A DNA stretch of 64,000 nt from Sporosarcina ureae. Its GTDB lineage: Bacteria > Bacillota > Bacilli > Bacillales_A > Planococcaceae. Of this stretch, positions 43,786 through 52,268 are shown piece after piece. The position numbers and the translations under genes are program-made. Below the pieces are notes generated by a model. It had not been told where the DNA came from and made no database searches. It saw only the letters and a program-made list of their open reading frames with translations. Each line of letters starts with the position of its first letter. The stretch's first letter is position 1. The stretch spans positions 186,001 through 250,000 of the forward strand of contig NZ_CP015207.1 of the NCBI RefSeq assembly GCF_002101375.1, in the 5' to 3' direction.

Positions 43786-44214
43786 TTGTTAAACACTAGT
43801 CAGACATACAGTAATGCCCATACACAAACTATTAATAATTTATTAAAAGCTATTAATGGAGAGTATCATGCGATATATTGTTATGGAATTTTAGCTAATC
43901 AAGCGCCAACTCAAACGATTAAAGATAAAATACTAGAAATAAGAAATGACGAAATGAGGCACTACCAAAGCTTTTGGTCTCTCTATTTCCAATTGACCGG
44001 TAAGGAACCTGCACTGAACATTACAGAAGGCTGTGAGAAAGGGTATATGAGTGGCGTGAAATCAGCTTTTATGGATGAGCAAACGACCGTCGACTTTTAT
44101 CATACTGCTGCACGTGAAACGCAAATCCCAATGGTTAGGTCTTCTTTTACTCAAGCATCAGCCGATGAACAAAACCACGCTGTTTGGTTCTTATATTTTT
44201 TAAATCATAGCTAG
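43786..44214 (+). CDS. ferritin-like (di-iron) protein
   Basis: The best start is TTG at 43786, eight bases after AAAGGAG (43771-43777), giving 142 residues; upstream in-frame ATGs overlap or precede that site. Two helix pairs carry the di-iron pattern: EYHAIYCYG with an EMRH motif (NDEMRHYQSF) in the first half, and DEQTTVDFYHTAARE with EQNH (ADEQNHAVWF) in the second. This is the rubrerythrin/ferritin-like helical bundle seen in many Bacillus genomes. Its oxidase, iron-storage or sporulation role is not known. It is followed after 22 bp by a small membrane-associated gene. Confidence 0.85.
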   Translation: MLNTSQTYSNAHTQTINNLLKAINGEYHAIYCYGILANQAPTQTIKDKILEIRNDEMRHYQSFWSLYFQLTGKEPALNITEGCEKGYMSGVKSAFMDEQTTVDFYHTAARETQIPMVRSSFTQASADEQNHAVWFLYFLNHS

Positions 44215-44236
44215 TGGTGAAAGAGGAGGCGTGGTT

Positions 44237-44497
44237 ATGTACAACTCAAACAAACAACAGTTTGGGAAAAATACAGACTCTCCTGAAGTGTTTGCTGCCA
44301 AGCTTGCATTGTTGGGGGCTGCAATTTCTACATTGGGGGACGGAATTCAGACCATCGCAGCAGGTATTGCACTTCAAGAACTAGAAAACTCAAACCGACA
44401 AGATCCCCAAGATCAGCTATCTGAAGAAATGAAAAAAATGCAAAAGCAAATTGATCAACTAAGTAAACAAATTGCGAAAATGGATAAAAGTTCATGA
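44237..44497 (+). CDS. small hypothetical protein with hydrophobic stretch and coiled coil
   Basis: The protein is 86 residues from the ATG at 44237, with AGAGGAGG seven bases upstream; the GTG two codons earlier is too close to it. Residues about 20-45 are Ala/Gly/Ile-rich (AAKLALLGAAISTLGDGIQTIAAG), possibly amphipathic or membrane-associated, and residues 58-84 are a Lys/Gln-rich coiled coil (EEMKKMQKQIDQLSKQIAKM). It is cotranscribed with the ferritin-like gene. I recall similar unnamed proteins in Bacillus; function unknown. Confidence 0.75.
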   Translation: MYNSNKQQFGKNTDSPEVFAAKLALLGAAISTLGDGIQTIAAGIALQELENSNRQDPQDQLSEEMKKMQKQIDQLSKQIAKMDKSS

Positions 44498-44672
44498 ATG
44501 GGTAGATGTTTTAGGGGGGTCAAAAAAGATCCCTTTTTTCACTTTGTCCACTCTATCTAAGTTGTTTAAATTTCGGAAAGTCTATCAATCTAATCTGCCC
44601 GCTATTTTCGAATCCCAATGTACTTCAATCCATCTACCCCACTCTTGTATAACTATAAAAATGTAGACGATA

Positions 44673-44702
44673 AAAAACACCCGTCATGAAGACGAGTGTT
44701 CG
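44673..44702 (-). terminator. terminator of ypjP
   Basis: AACACCCGTC and GACGAGTGTT with loop ATGAA, with an A6 tract on the left, the U-tract of the minus strand. Confidence 0.85.
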
Positions 44703-44709
44703 ATATTTT

Positions 44710-45297
44710 TTAGGTTAGCCATTTCGGTGGTGTGTTTTTGGACCAGTAAATATCACCGACTGAGTGGTGTGCGACAAATCCATCATCCGCTGTATGGTAA
44801 TGGAAATTATAGAAGTAGCCGTCACTTGGTCGTTTTTCCGTACGAACGTGGAACTTAATAAGGTCCTGTTCCGCTGTTTTGTCATAAACGTGGAAAATCT
44901 TTTCCGCATAATCTCCTGAAGGTTGCTCGGTAATGGCGAGACGGCGATCTGCTGCGTTATGTACGGTTGTTTGGATCACCGCTTCGATTCGTGGAAAAAT
45001 CTCGTGATCGAATTCATTCTGGATGACGGGCCCGATACGCTGTCCAAACTTTTCATATGTCAATAGACGTGCGTGCGCGACCAATTGCTGTTCTTCGGTG
45101 TAACTGTCAAGTGTCAGTAAGTCATTTCGATTTTCTTGCAGTTCAAGGGAATACTCCATGCCTTCTGCGTGGGTTCCGGATTCATTCGGTTCATGCTTGT
45201 CTTGAAAGTTTGTCCAAATTTCATGATTGGGTGTAATGATGCCCAGTGTTAACACGGCGACAGATGCGATCATCAGCCGCTGTAACCATTGCTTCAT
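44710..45297 (-). CDS. ypjP: YpjP-like protein
   Basis: The protein is 195 residues from the ATG at 45297, where GGAG lies eight bases upstream; starts up to three codons earlier overlap that site. It begins with a signal-like helix (MKQWLQRLMIASVAVLTLGI), then an extracytoplasmic domain with EKFGQRIGPVIQNEFDHEIFPRIE and the conserved end YFYNFHYHTADDGFVAHHSVGDIYW. This resembles B. subtilis YpjP, found close to the thymidylate synthase/DHFR genes there. The function is unknown. Confidence 0.85.
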   Translation of the reverse strand: MKQWLQRLMIASVAVLTLGIITPNHEIWTNFQDKHEPNESGTHAEGMEYSLELQENRNDLLTLDSYTEEQQLVAHARLLTYEKFGQRIGPVIQNEFDHEIFPRIEAVIQTTVHNAADRRLAITEQPSGDYAEKIFHVYDKTAEQDLIKFHVRTEKRPSDGYFYNFHYHTADDGFVAHHSVGDIYWSKNTPPKWLT

Positions 45298-45488
45298 TTC
45301 CATCACTCCTTCAACATTCCGTCATACATCTACATAACTCATACGAAAAGCGTCACAAAAGGTTTCATCTTTTACTATTTCATTGTACAATAAAGTCAAA
45401 CTTCAATCATCAATTTTCACAAAATGTTCTCTGATTGCAAGTTAAGCGGATTTCAATCAACGCGCTACATATAAAGGAGGTCGCAACA

Positions 45489-45566
45489 ATGGATGTTAAC
45501 TTACTACTAGGTATTGGTATGCTTGTATTGACTTTGTACTTGAGCTCCCTTAATTTCACTCACTAA
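45489..45566 (+). CDS. candidate 25-residue single-helix membrane protein
   Basis: ATG behind AAAGGAGGTCGCAACA, a near-perfect ribosome binding site. The frame reads MDVNLLLGIGMLVLTLYLSS then LNFTH and stops. The whole middle is hydrophobic, so a one-helix membrane peptide is likely. It is followed at once by the tandem hairpin elements and a strong terminator. I do not recognise it; a leader or toxin-like peptide is possible. Confidence 0.6.
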   Translation: MDVNLLLGIGMLVLTLYLSSLNFTH

Positions 45567-45567
45567 T

Positions 45568-45800
45568 CCAAAAGCGAAGAACGCCATCTAGCCTCGACAG
45601 GCGCTGGAAGCCGGATTGTAAAGGTGCGTACTTTCACCTTTACAATCCGGCTGAAGTGACCCGAGAGGCTGGCGTTCGTAGCTAGATGAAACCAAAAGCG
45701 AAGAACGCCATCTAGCCTCGACAGGCGCTGGAAGACAGATCGTAAAAGTGCGCCCTTTCACCTTTACGATCTGTCTGAAGTGACCCGAGAGGCTGGCGTT
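45568..45800 (+). repeat. tandem pair of 109-bp hairpin elements
   Basis: Copies span 45568-45676 and 45692-45800. Each has an outer stem (GAACGCCATCTAGCCTC with GAGAGGCTGGCGTT) and an inner stem: GCCGGATTGTAAAGGTG (45610-45626) with its complement at 45635-45651 in copy 1, and AGACAGATCGTAAAAGTG (45733-45750) with CACCTTTACGATCTGTCT (45759-45776) in copy 2. Three base pairs differ in a compensatory way, so the structure is conserved. Confidence 0.82.
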
Positions 45801-45804
45801 ATGT

Positions 45805-45851
45805 AAAAAAAGACTGTATGGCTTAATAAAAAGCTATACAGTCTTTTTGCT
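45805..45851. terminator. bidirectional terminator, hairpin region / ypiP
   Basis: AAAAAGACTGTATGGCTT and AAGCTATACAGTCTTTTT pair (one mismatch) around AATAAA. It serves the convergent genes on both sides. Confidence 0.88.
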
Positions 45852-45896
45852 ATGTTAGTTATTAAGTAAAGAAATGAGACCACGCTAAAACCTATT

Positions 45897-46676
45897 TCAT
45901 TTCTCCAGAACACCATAATGCACTTTCGTATACGGGCGAATTTGCTGAATAAAACCAAAGCGCGCAAACATTGGCGATTGGTAGTGGTCTTTTAGTACAA
46001 CACGCCGTCTACATACCCGCAAAGCTTCTGCTACCCATTCTTCCGTAACAATATCAGTCACGCCGATTTCCCGTAGCACTTCAAAATTGGAAGATTCTTC
46101 GATTGGTGTCGTGAACATCGGATCAAGGAAAACGATGTCGCGTGAGTTCGTTTCGCAAGTTCTCAAGAAATCTACGGCTTCCGCATGAATGACTTGCACT
46201 CGCCTCATCGCTTCTTGCAGTAGTGGAAAGTCGATAGAAAAGTTGTGTAATCCAACCTTTGTGAGAAACGCGATGATTGGGTCCGCTTCAATCCCTTCAA
46301 CTGTTCCTTTTTCACCCACTGCGCTCGCCGCAATGATGGCATCCGATCCGAGACCGAGTGTGCAGTCGAGGAAAGAGTCTCCTAGCCTGAGGTCAGCTGC
46401 CGCCACGAGCGGATCTGCTTCGCCTTTTAGTATGCGTTTCAAGCGATAGGTCGCAGAGTTCGGATGAAAGAAGAACGGTTCGTCACTACCTTTTTGGTAA
46501 AACGAATAGCGGTCCTTCCCCGCTACTAGAACACCCGCTTGATAGATGTTCTGCAGTTTAGGAATGGACCGCTTATTTCGTTCGACGACAGGTGCCTGTA
46601 ACGCGTCCGCTGCTTGCTGCAGAAGTGCCGCGGAGTGTTCATCAGGTCGTCCTGCTGTCGTAATAATCACGTTCAC
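45897..46676 (-). CDS. class I SAM-dependent methyltransferase (YpiP/RsmJ-like)
   Basis: The protein is 259 residues. The SAM-binding motif I is FLDCTLGLGSDAIIAASAVG and the catalytic-type motif IV is DIVFLDPMFTTP, an arrangement close to the 16S rRNA methyltransferase RsmJ and to B. subtilis YpiP. The C-terminus HYQSPMFARFGFIQQIRPYTKVHYGVLE is typical. The nucleic acid or protein target is not predicted with certainty. It overlaps the preceding brxA gene by 4 bp, so the two are cotranscribed. Confidence 0.88.
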   Translation of the reverse strand: MNVIITTAGRPDEHSAALLQQAADALQAPVVERNKRSIPKLQNIYQAGVLVAGKDRYSFYQKGSDEPFFFHPNSATYRLKRILKGEADPLVAAADLRLGDSFLDCTLGLGSDAIIAASAVGEKGTVEGIEADPIIAFLTKVGLHNFSIDFPLLQEAMRRVQVIHAEAVDFLRTCETNSRDIVFLDPMFTTPIEESSNFEVLREIGVTDIVTEEWVAEALRVCRRRVVLKDHYQSPMFARFGFIQQIRPYTKVHYGVLEK

Positions 46677-47104
46677 TGAGCGACGACTTTAGTTAAGACG
46701 TCGACGAGATGATCTTTAATTTGATCTTTTTGGAAGTTCTCGATTTGTTCACGTGGAATAAAGTATACCACTTTACCTTCATTCCAAATCGCAATGGACG
46801 GTGAACTTGGTGGGATTTCCGGGAAGTACGAACGGAATGTTTCTGTCGCTTCTTTATCTTGTCCGGCAAACACGGTAAACAAGTGATCCGGCTTTACTTC
46901 TTCTATCGCCTCGCGTACTGCCGGACGTGCCAAACCTGCTGCACAGCCACAGACAGAGTTGATCACAATAATAGCTGAACCTTCCAAGTCTTTTAGCGTA
47001 TCATTCACTTCTTCAGACGTTGTGAGTTCCGTAAATCCTGCAGTCGTTAGTTCTTCGCGCATCGGTGTAACGATTCCGCGCATGTACTCATCATAAGCGT
47101 TCAT
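46673..47104 (-). CDS. brxA: bacilliredoxin BrxA/BrxB family
   Basis: The protein is 143 residues with a thioredoxin-like fold and the atypical CGC motif in INSVCGCAAGLARPA, followed by LFTVFAGQDKEATETFRSYF and PPSSPSIAIW. It removes bacillithiol from S-bacillithiolated proteins after oxidative stress. The N-terminus (MNAYDEYMRGIVTPMREELTTAGF) is closer to YphP (BrxA) than to YqiW (BrxB), judged from memory. The ATG follows GGAGATATTCAA. Confidence 0.92.
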   Translation of the reverse strand: MNAYDEYMRGIVTPMREELTTAGFTELTTSEEVNDTLKDLEGSAIIVINSVCGCAAGLARPAVREAIEEVKPDHLFTVFAGQDKEATETFRSYFPEIPPSSPSIAIWNEGKVVYFIPREQIENFQKDQIKDHLVDVLTKVVAQ

Positions 47105-47318
47105 TTGAATATCTCCGCCTTTCGTTTTGTTACAGGTTTTATGTCGTACTTATTTCAATAGTAAAGGATAGAGAGAATTATTTCACCTGTTTGAATTGGC
47201 GAATGACGGAATAGTGTAGTTGCTCCTATTTTTTGGCCAGCACTCCCCTATATGAATCATCATTCATTTATGATAAAGTTATCTTACTATTCTATGAACA
47301 TGATGAGGAGTGTGAGTA

Positions 47319-48062
47319 ATGGGGAAACTAGTAGGTAAAATTGCAGTCGTAACAGGTGCAGCGCAAGGAATTGGAGAGAAGATAGCGGAGCGTTTACTTC
47401 TGGATGGTGCTTCGGTAATTATTTTGGACGTAAACATGGAAAAGTTGGAAACAACAGCTTCTGCGTTAGATGCTTCAGGTGAAAAGGTTTGCGCAATGAA
47501 GTGCAACGTAGCCGATCTGGAAGATGTGTCGAAAACGTTCTCCACTATTTACGGGAAGTTCGACAAGATTGATATTTTGATTAATAATGCAGGTATTACG
47601 AGAGATGCATTTTTCCATAAAATGACGACCGAACAATGGCATTCTGTACTGGACGTCAATCTCCATAGTATGTTCTACACGTGCCAAGCAGTCATTCCAC
47701 AGATGCGAAAGCAACAGTACGGCAAGATCGTTAATGTCTCTTCTTCTTCTAGTTGGGGCAATATGGGACAGGCAAATTACAGCGCGTCGAAAGCGGGTGT
47801 GCTTGGATTGACGAGAACGCTTGCTAAAGAAAACGGCAGTAAGCACATTACAGTCAATGCGGTAGCACCTGGTCAGATCAATACCGATATGACCAAGGAT
47901 TTGCCACAAGACGTGAAGAAAATGGCAACGATGTTAACGCCTGCCGGTCGTATGGGTGACCCTTCGGAAGTTGCTTCGGTTGTTGCGTTCTTGTCTTCTA
48001 ATGACTCGAGTTTTGTGAATGGAGAATGCATAAGTGTGAGTGGCGGATTTTTGATGGTTTAA
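47319..48062 (+). CDS. 3-oxoacyl-ACP/CoA reductase, SDR family (FabG-like)
   Basis: The protein is 247 residues. Rossmann motif VTGAAQGIGEKIA, NNAG (INNAGITRD), the catalytic triad Ser/Tyr/Lys in VSSSSSWGNMGQANYSASKAG, and the C-terminal VNAVAPGQINTDMT are all present. FabG and acetoacetyl-CoA reductase (PhaB) cannot be separated by sequence; the position outside a fatty acid cluster leaves either open. GAGGAG lies upstream of the ATG. A long hairpin terminator follows. Confidence 0.93.
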   Translation: MGKLVGKIAVVTGAAQGIGEKIAERLLLDGASVIILDVNMEKLETTASALDASGEKVCAMKCNVADLEDVSKTFSTIYGKFDKIDILINNAGITRDAFFHKMTTEQWHSVLDVNLHSMFYTCQAVIPQMRKQQYGKIVNVSSSSSWGNMGQANYSASKAGVLGLTRTLAKENGSKHITVNAVAPGQINTDMTKDLPQDVKKMATMLTPAGRMGDPSEVASVVAFLSSNDSSFVNGECISVSGGFLMV

Positions 48063-48065
48063 TTT

Positions 48066-48119
48066 GCAGATATACCTGCGTGAGAGCTTCCCGATCGTTC
48101 TCGCACAGGTATATTTTTT
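48066..48119. terminator. long hairpin terminator, FabG-like gene / bioY
   Basis: AGATATACCTGCGTGAGA pairs with TCTCGCACAGGTATAT (one mismatch), then T6. It sits between convergent genes. Confidence 0.85.
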
Positions 48120-48684
48120 ACGCTAAACGCTTGCCTATAGGCTTGTATTTGACAGCTTTCTGGAGTCTCGGAATCAATATGATAGACAGAATCGTGACGC
48201 CGATATCTAGAGGTAAATACGCAACCATCCAGGACCACGCAAGTGCGTAACTGAATCCTGCAGGCGCTTCTACCCAGTATACATAAGCAAAATACATATA
48301 ATTTGTACCGATTATGTAGTTAACGGTTATGGCAAGAAAACCTGCCCCTGCGTAACTGATCCACGATTGTTTACGCTCAAAGAACTTTCCTACGATATAC
48401 GCTACGAAGATAAAAGAAATAATGTACCCGAACGTCGGGCTGATGAAACTGCCGAGTCCTCCTTTAAATTGCGCAAATATCGGTGCACCTGCCAATCCGA
48501 TAAATAAATAAGCGAACATAGACAAGGCACCCAATCGGCTGCCTAGTAATCCCCCTGCCAATATAGCAAACAGTAATTGAAGTGTGACGGGCACACCTCC
48601 GATCGTCAACAGTGGCGCAATATTCGCTCCTACCCCCATCAATGCTGCAAATAATGCGCAAAACACAATTTCCTTTGGTTTCAT
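48118..48684 (-). CDS. bioY: biotin ECF transporter S component
   Basis: The protein is 188 residues with six membrane helices. The family signature ALFAALMGVGANIAPLLTIGGVPVTLQLLFAILAGGLLG and AGAPIFAQFKGGLGSFISPTFGYIISFI identifies BioY. It binds biotin in the membrane and works alone or with the shared energy-coupling module EcfAAT, whose genes are not in the window. It is divergent from bioD, with a BirA box in between. The ATG follows AGGAGGATCAGAAA. Confidence 0.95.
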   Translation of the reverse strand: MKPKEIVFCALFAALMGVGANIAPLLTIGGVPVTLQLLFAILAGGLLGSRLGALSMFAYLFIGLAGAPIFAQFKGGLGSFISPTFGYIISFIFVAYIVGKFFERKQSWISYAGAGFLAITVNYIIGTNYMYFAYVYWVEAPAGFSYALAWSWMVAYLPLDIGVTILSIILIPRLQKAVKYKPIGKRLA

Positions 48685-48723
48685 TTTCTGATCCTCCTAC
48701 TTTCTATTGTTGTCTTTACAAAT

Positions 48724-48758
48724 ATATGTTAACATAATTTTGTAATTAGTTAACACAT
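48724..48758. promoter_or_regulatory. BirA operator of bioY and bioDA
   Basis: TGTTAAC (48727-48733), 15 bases, GTTAACA (48749-48755), inside longer ATAT-flanked arms. It matches the known BirA box (TTGTTAAC-N15-GTTAACAA) and controls both divergent transcripts. Confidence 0.9.
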
Positions 48759-48780
48759 ATTTTTAAAAGGAGAGTTTAAC

Positions 48781-49518
48781 GTGTCGATATTATTCATTAC
48801 CGGAACAGATACCGATGTAGGAAAAACCGTAGCCACCGTGTTACTCAGTGACTTTTTGTCTGAAAACGGTCAGCAATTTGTACCGTTCAAACCTATCCAA
48901 ACGGGAGCGGTGTTACATAATGAACGCTTAACCGCGCCAGATATTATGACGTATGAACTGGCTTCCGGTAGAGAACAACCTATCTCCGACTATTTATTTC
49001 CTACACCTTGCTCTCCTCATTTGGCTGCTAGATGGGAAGATGTCCAAATCGATACAAACAGATTGACTCAAACTGTGAAGAAACTCAGCGAAAATTTTGA
49101 CGGAATGGTAATAGAAGGAGCTGGCGGACTCTATGTTCCGCTCACCTCAGAAGGCTATTGCATGATCGACTGGATGGAAGAATTAAAGGCTCCTGTCATA
49201 TTAGTAGCACGAGCCGGTGTGGGGACGATTAACCATACACTTCTTTCTATTGAAGCAATGAAAGCAAGAGGCATTCGAATCGCTGGCATTTTATTCAATG
49301 ATTTGGCGCAAGATTCCCCCACTATCATCAAAGATAATGTGGAAATGATCTATAAGATGAGCGGTGTCCCTGTGATTGGGATTATTCCTTATCAGAAAGA
49401 CATTCGAGAAACGTTAATCAGTTCGGGCAAGAAAAAGACATGCTATGAAGAATGGGATTATTCAATTTTAGAGGAGGCGTTACTAAGTGGATGCAAATCA
49501 GTTGCTCAAGAAAAGTAA
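48781..49518 (+). CDS. bioD: dethiobiotin synthase
   Basis: The protein is 245 residues, starting at GTG behind AAAAGGAGAG. The modified P-loop [12 protein letters not shown] lies at the N-terminus, then [12 protein letters not shown] and a NAD-like fold ending. It forms dethiobiotin from 7,8-diaminononanoate, CO2 and ATP. It overlaps bioA by 32 bp, an unusually long overlap that implies coupled translation. BioF and bioB genes do not follow; only bioD and bioA are here. Confidence 0.95.
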   Translation: MSILFITGTDTDVGKTVATVLLSDFLSENGQQFVPFKPIQTGAVLHNERLTAPDIMTYELASGREQPISDYLFPTPCSPHLAARWEDVQIDTNRLTQTVKKLSENFDGMVIEGAGGLYVPLTSEGYCMIDWMEELKAPVILVARAGVGTINHTLLSIEAMKARGIRIAGILFNDLAQDSPTIIKDNVEMIYKMSGVPVIGIIPYQKDIRETLISSGKKKTCYEEWDYSILEEALLSGCKSVAQEK

Positions 49519-50857
49519 GCAACATATGTGGTTACCATTTACACAGATGTCGGATTATGAAAAAGATCCGCTTATCATTGCAAGCGGAGAAGGCGTGACC
49601 GTGACGGATATACATGGCAAAACGTATTTGGACGGCTATTCTTCTTTGTGGCTAAATGTACACGGTCACCGAAAAAAGGAGCTGGACGAGGCGATTCAAA
49701 CACAACTGCAATCCATTGCGCATTCGACGTTACTCGGTGCTGCAAATATACCCTCGATTCTGCTGGCTGAGAAATTAGTGGAATTAGTTCCCGAAAAATT
49801 GACGCGTGTTTTTTACTCCGACAGTGGCGCAACGTCTGTTGAAATAGCGGTGAAGATGGCGTATCAGTATTGGCAGAATAAAGGTATTGAGAAAAAAACA
49901 CGTTTTGTGACCGTCAGCAATGGCTATCATGGAGATACGGTCGGTACGATGAGTGTCGGTTCAATTGAACTGTATCACAAAGTCTATACTTCCCTATTGT
50001 TTGATGCGCTTGTCATTCCCTTCCCGTCAGTTTACCGTCACCCTTCAGGTGATGACAATACTGTACGGGATGAGAGCCTACATGAACTGCGCTTGCTATT
50101 TGAAGAACGTCATGAAGAAATCGCAGGAATGGTGCTTGAGCCGATGATTCAAGGAGCTGGCGGAATGAATACGATGCCTGCAGGTTATTTAAAGGGTGTT
50201 GAGAAGCTATGCAAAGAATTTAACGTACTACTGATTGTCGACGAAGTAGCCACCGGTTTCGGACGTACTGGGAAAATGTTCGCTGTCGAGCATGAAGGAG
50301 TAGAACCCGATCTGATGACTGTAGCAAAAGGACTTACAGGGGGCTATTTGCCAGTCGCCGCTACGTTCGCGACCGAAGAAATTTATAATGCGTTTTACGG
50401 AGAATATGAGGAAATGAAGACTTTCTTCCACGGACACTCCTACACGGGAAATCAGCTTGGGTGTGCAGTAGCATTAGCGAACTTGGAGATTTTTGAGAAA
50501 GAGCAACTGGTAAAGCAAGCAGAGGAAAAAGCTGTGTTTCTTAAAGAATTACTAGTGGATGTTCAGCAACTTCCGCATGTGGGAGACGTTAGACAATGTG
50601 GCTTGATGTGCGGAATTGAAATCGTCAAAGACAAGCGCACTAAAGAGTCGTTCCCGGTAGAAAGACGTGTCGCTTACCGCGCTACGCTTAAAATGAGAGA
50701 GCTTGGTTTGCTGACTAGGCCGCTCGGTGATGTCATTGTCCTGATGCCACCACTGGCTACTTCACATGAACAGTTAGCGGAAATGGTGAATCTTATGAAG
50801 TCCGGAATACAAGCAGCGACGGAAGAATTAGTAGATGTGGGTAGTGTCCAGCAATAA
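49487..50857 (+). CDS. bioA: adenosylmethionine-8-amino-7-oxononanoate aminotransferase
   Basis: The protein is 456 residues. It starts at GTG nine bases after GAGGAGG, inside the end of bioD. The start [20 protein letters not shown], then [31 protein letters not shown] and the PLP lysine in [13 protein letters not shown], identify BioA. It transfers the amino group of SAM to 7-keto-8-aminopelargonate. A perfect terminator follows, so bioDA is the complete transcript. Confidence 0.95.
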   Translation: MDANQLLKKSKQHMWLPFTQMSDYEKDPLIIASGEGVTVTDIHGKTYLDGYSSLWLNVHGHRKKELDEAIQTQLQSIAHSTLLGAANIPSILLAEKLVELVPEKLTRVFYSDSGATSVEIAVKMAYQYWQNKGIEKKTRFVTVSNGYHGDTVGTMSVGSIELYHKVYTSLLFDALVIPFPSVYRHPSGDDNTVRDESLHELRLLFEERHEEIAGMVLEPMIQGAGGMNTMPAGYLKGVEKLCKEFNVLLIVDEVATGFGRTGKMFAVEHEGVEPDLMTVAKGLTGGYLPVAATFATEEIYNAFYGEYEEMKTFFHGHSYTGNQLGCAVALANLEIFEKEQLVKQAEEKAVFLKELLVDVQQLPHVGDVRQCGLMCGIEIVKDKRTKESFPVERRVAYRATLKMRELGLLTRPLGDVIVLMPPLATSHEQLAEMVNLMKSGIQAATEELVDVGSVQQ

Positions 50858-50872
50858 CTACACATTTTATAG

Positions 50873-50915
50873 AAAAGACTGCGCTAGAAACCATGGTTTC
50901 TAGCGCAGTCTTTTT
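50873..50915 (+). terminator. perfect 42-base palindromic terminator of bioDA
   Basis: AAAAGACTGCGCTAGAAACC with its complement, without mismatch, and a T-tract. It is nearly loop-free at the centre (CCATGG). Confidence 0.93.
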
Positions 50916-51000
50916 CCAATTACTTTTTTATGTTTATCATTTTTTATGAAATCAGAAGTCTTAGTCATTTTTGCATCCATACACTGATAGTAGTTACCTA

Positions 51001-51885
51001 TCACTTGGCATAGCGCTCCATCATTTCCCGTGTTACATTAAAACGCGGTTCTATTGTATCGCCGTCTACTTCCTCTACCCCAATCAGTACGGAAATCACA
51101 CGTTCTCCATTGAAGACTGCACTCCCCGTAAAACAAGAACCGGCAGCGTCAGTATATCCTGTCTTTAACCCATCCACGCCATCCATTTGCATACGCATAC
51201 CCGGTAACAATAAATTCGTATTCCACATCTTGACTCCTTGTTTAGACATGAAGTGTGTCATGCTGGTAAACTCCAATACTTGGGGATGTGTTTTAATAAG
51301 TTGATCCGCAATGATAGCCATATCTTTGGCGGATGCCAAGTTGTCTTTCCCCTCACCTCGTCCTAAATAATTGCCATCCAAGCCATGTGGATTATAGAAA
51401 ACGGTTTTCTTTAACTTAAACGCACGTGCTTGTTCATTCATGATCGCAACGAACTCCTCTTCCGTCCCTCCTACTATTTCAGCCAATGCAAGGGCCGCAT
51501 CATTTGCTGAAATAACCGTCATCGCAGTGAATAATTCGCGTACTGTATAGCTTTCATTCGCTTTCATGCTGAGTTTTGAAGCACTCGCAAATTGTGCCAT
51601 ATCGAGGACAGTGGAACTTGGCTGATAGGTAGTTTCCCAGGAAATCGTGCCATTTTTAATCGTGTTCAACACGATATATTGCGTCATTAATTTTGTCATG
51701 CTAGCAATCGGTAATGGTTTTTTGCTGTTTTTCTCATACAGCACTTCACCTGTATGTGCATTCAATAGAATCATGGCTTTCGACGAGACACTCCAATTCT
51801 CTTCTATCACTTGCACATCATTCCATTGGGTAACGACTGCATAGATTCCCAAACAGATGAGTAACACCAGTAGTAATTTCTTCAT
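51001..51885 (-). CDS. D-alanyl-D-alanine carboxypeptidase, short DacF/DacB type
   Basis: The protein is 294 residues with an N-terminal signal helix. Penicillin-binding motifs are all present: SxxK in PIASMTKLMTQ (Ser62, Lys65), SxN in ISANDAALALAEI (Ser126, Asn128) and KTG in DGLKTGYTDAAGSCF. The C-terminal PBP5-like beta domain is absent, so it is shorter than DacA/DacF (about 390). It trims pentapeptides of peptidoglycan. GAATTTCTTCATGT gives a Met start; its terminator region overlaps the biotin terminator on the left. Confidence 0.9.
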   Translation of the reverse strand: MKKLLLVLLICLGIYAVVTQWNDVQVIEENWSVSSKAMILLNAHTGEVLYEKNSKKPLPIASMTKLMTQYIVLNTIKNGTISWETTYQPSSTVLDMAQFASASKLSMKANESYTVRELFTAMTVISANDAALALAEIVGGTEEEFVAIMNEQARAFKLKKTVFYNPHGLDGNYLGRGEGKDNLASAKDMAIIADQLIKTHPQVLEFTSMTHFMSKQGVKMWNTNLLLPGMRMQMDGVDGLKTGYTDAAGSCFTGSAVFNGERVISVLIGVEEVDGDTIEPRFNVTREMMERYAK

Positions 51886-52268
51886 GTATACACCCGCCTA
51901 TACTATTCATTATGAAGTAGAAGTATGAAGAATGGTAGTGGACGTTTCTTAAGATTGTATGAAAAATATAAAAGGACTTTTTAATGTGAAAAACGTGCAC
52001 TACTCTTAGTGAAAAGGTTTCATTTAGTCTGTCTAGTAAAAAATCGGAAGACTGCTAGCGGGTTATTTATTACTAGAAACTTCTTCGCTCGCTAACTACT
52101 TTAGAACTGAATTTCGAAATCCGAAATATAATCTACTTATATATGTAAGCGTTTGCTATAATCAAATTATTCAGGCTATCGCACTATTAAATTGCGATAA
52201 TCTAACTTAATTGGAAAGGAGTGCTACTGTTGGAGTAAAGGAAAAACATTTCTGAAAGGGTGAAGTGA
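51886..52268. other. upstream region of ggt with a cre-like site
   Basis: This 383-bp stretch has no gene. It contains the cre-like TGTAAGCGTTTGCT at 52144-52157, overlapping a TATAAT (52157-52162) that could be the -10 of ggt. A short TTG-GAG-TAA frame sits behind GGAAAGGAGTG. No convincing -35 was found. Confidence 0.4.
52144..52162 (+). promoter_or_regulatory. cre-like element over a possible -10 box upstream of ggt
   Basis: TGTAAGCGTTTGCT matches the CcpA consensus TGWNANCGNTNWCA except the last W and final base, and overlaps TATAAT. Confidence 0.4.
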
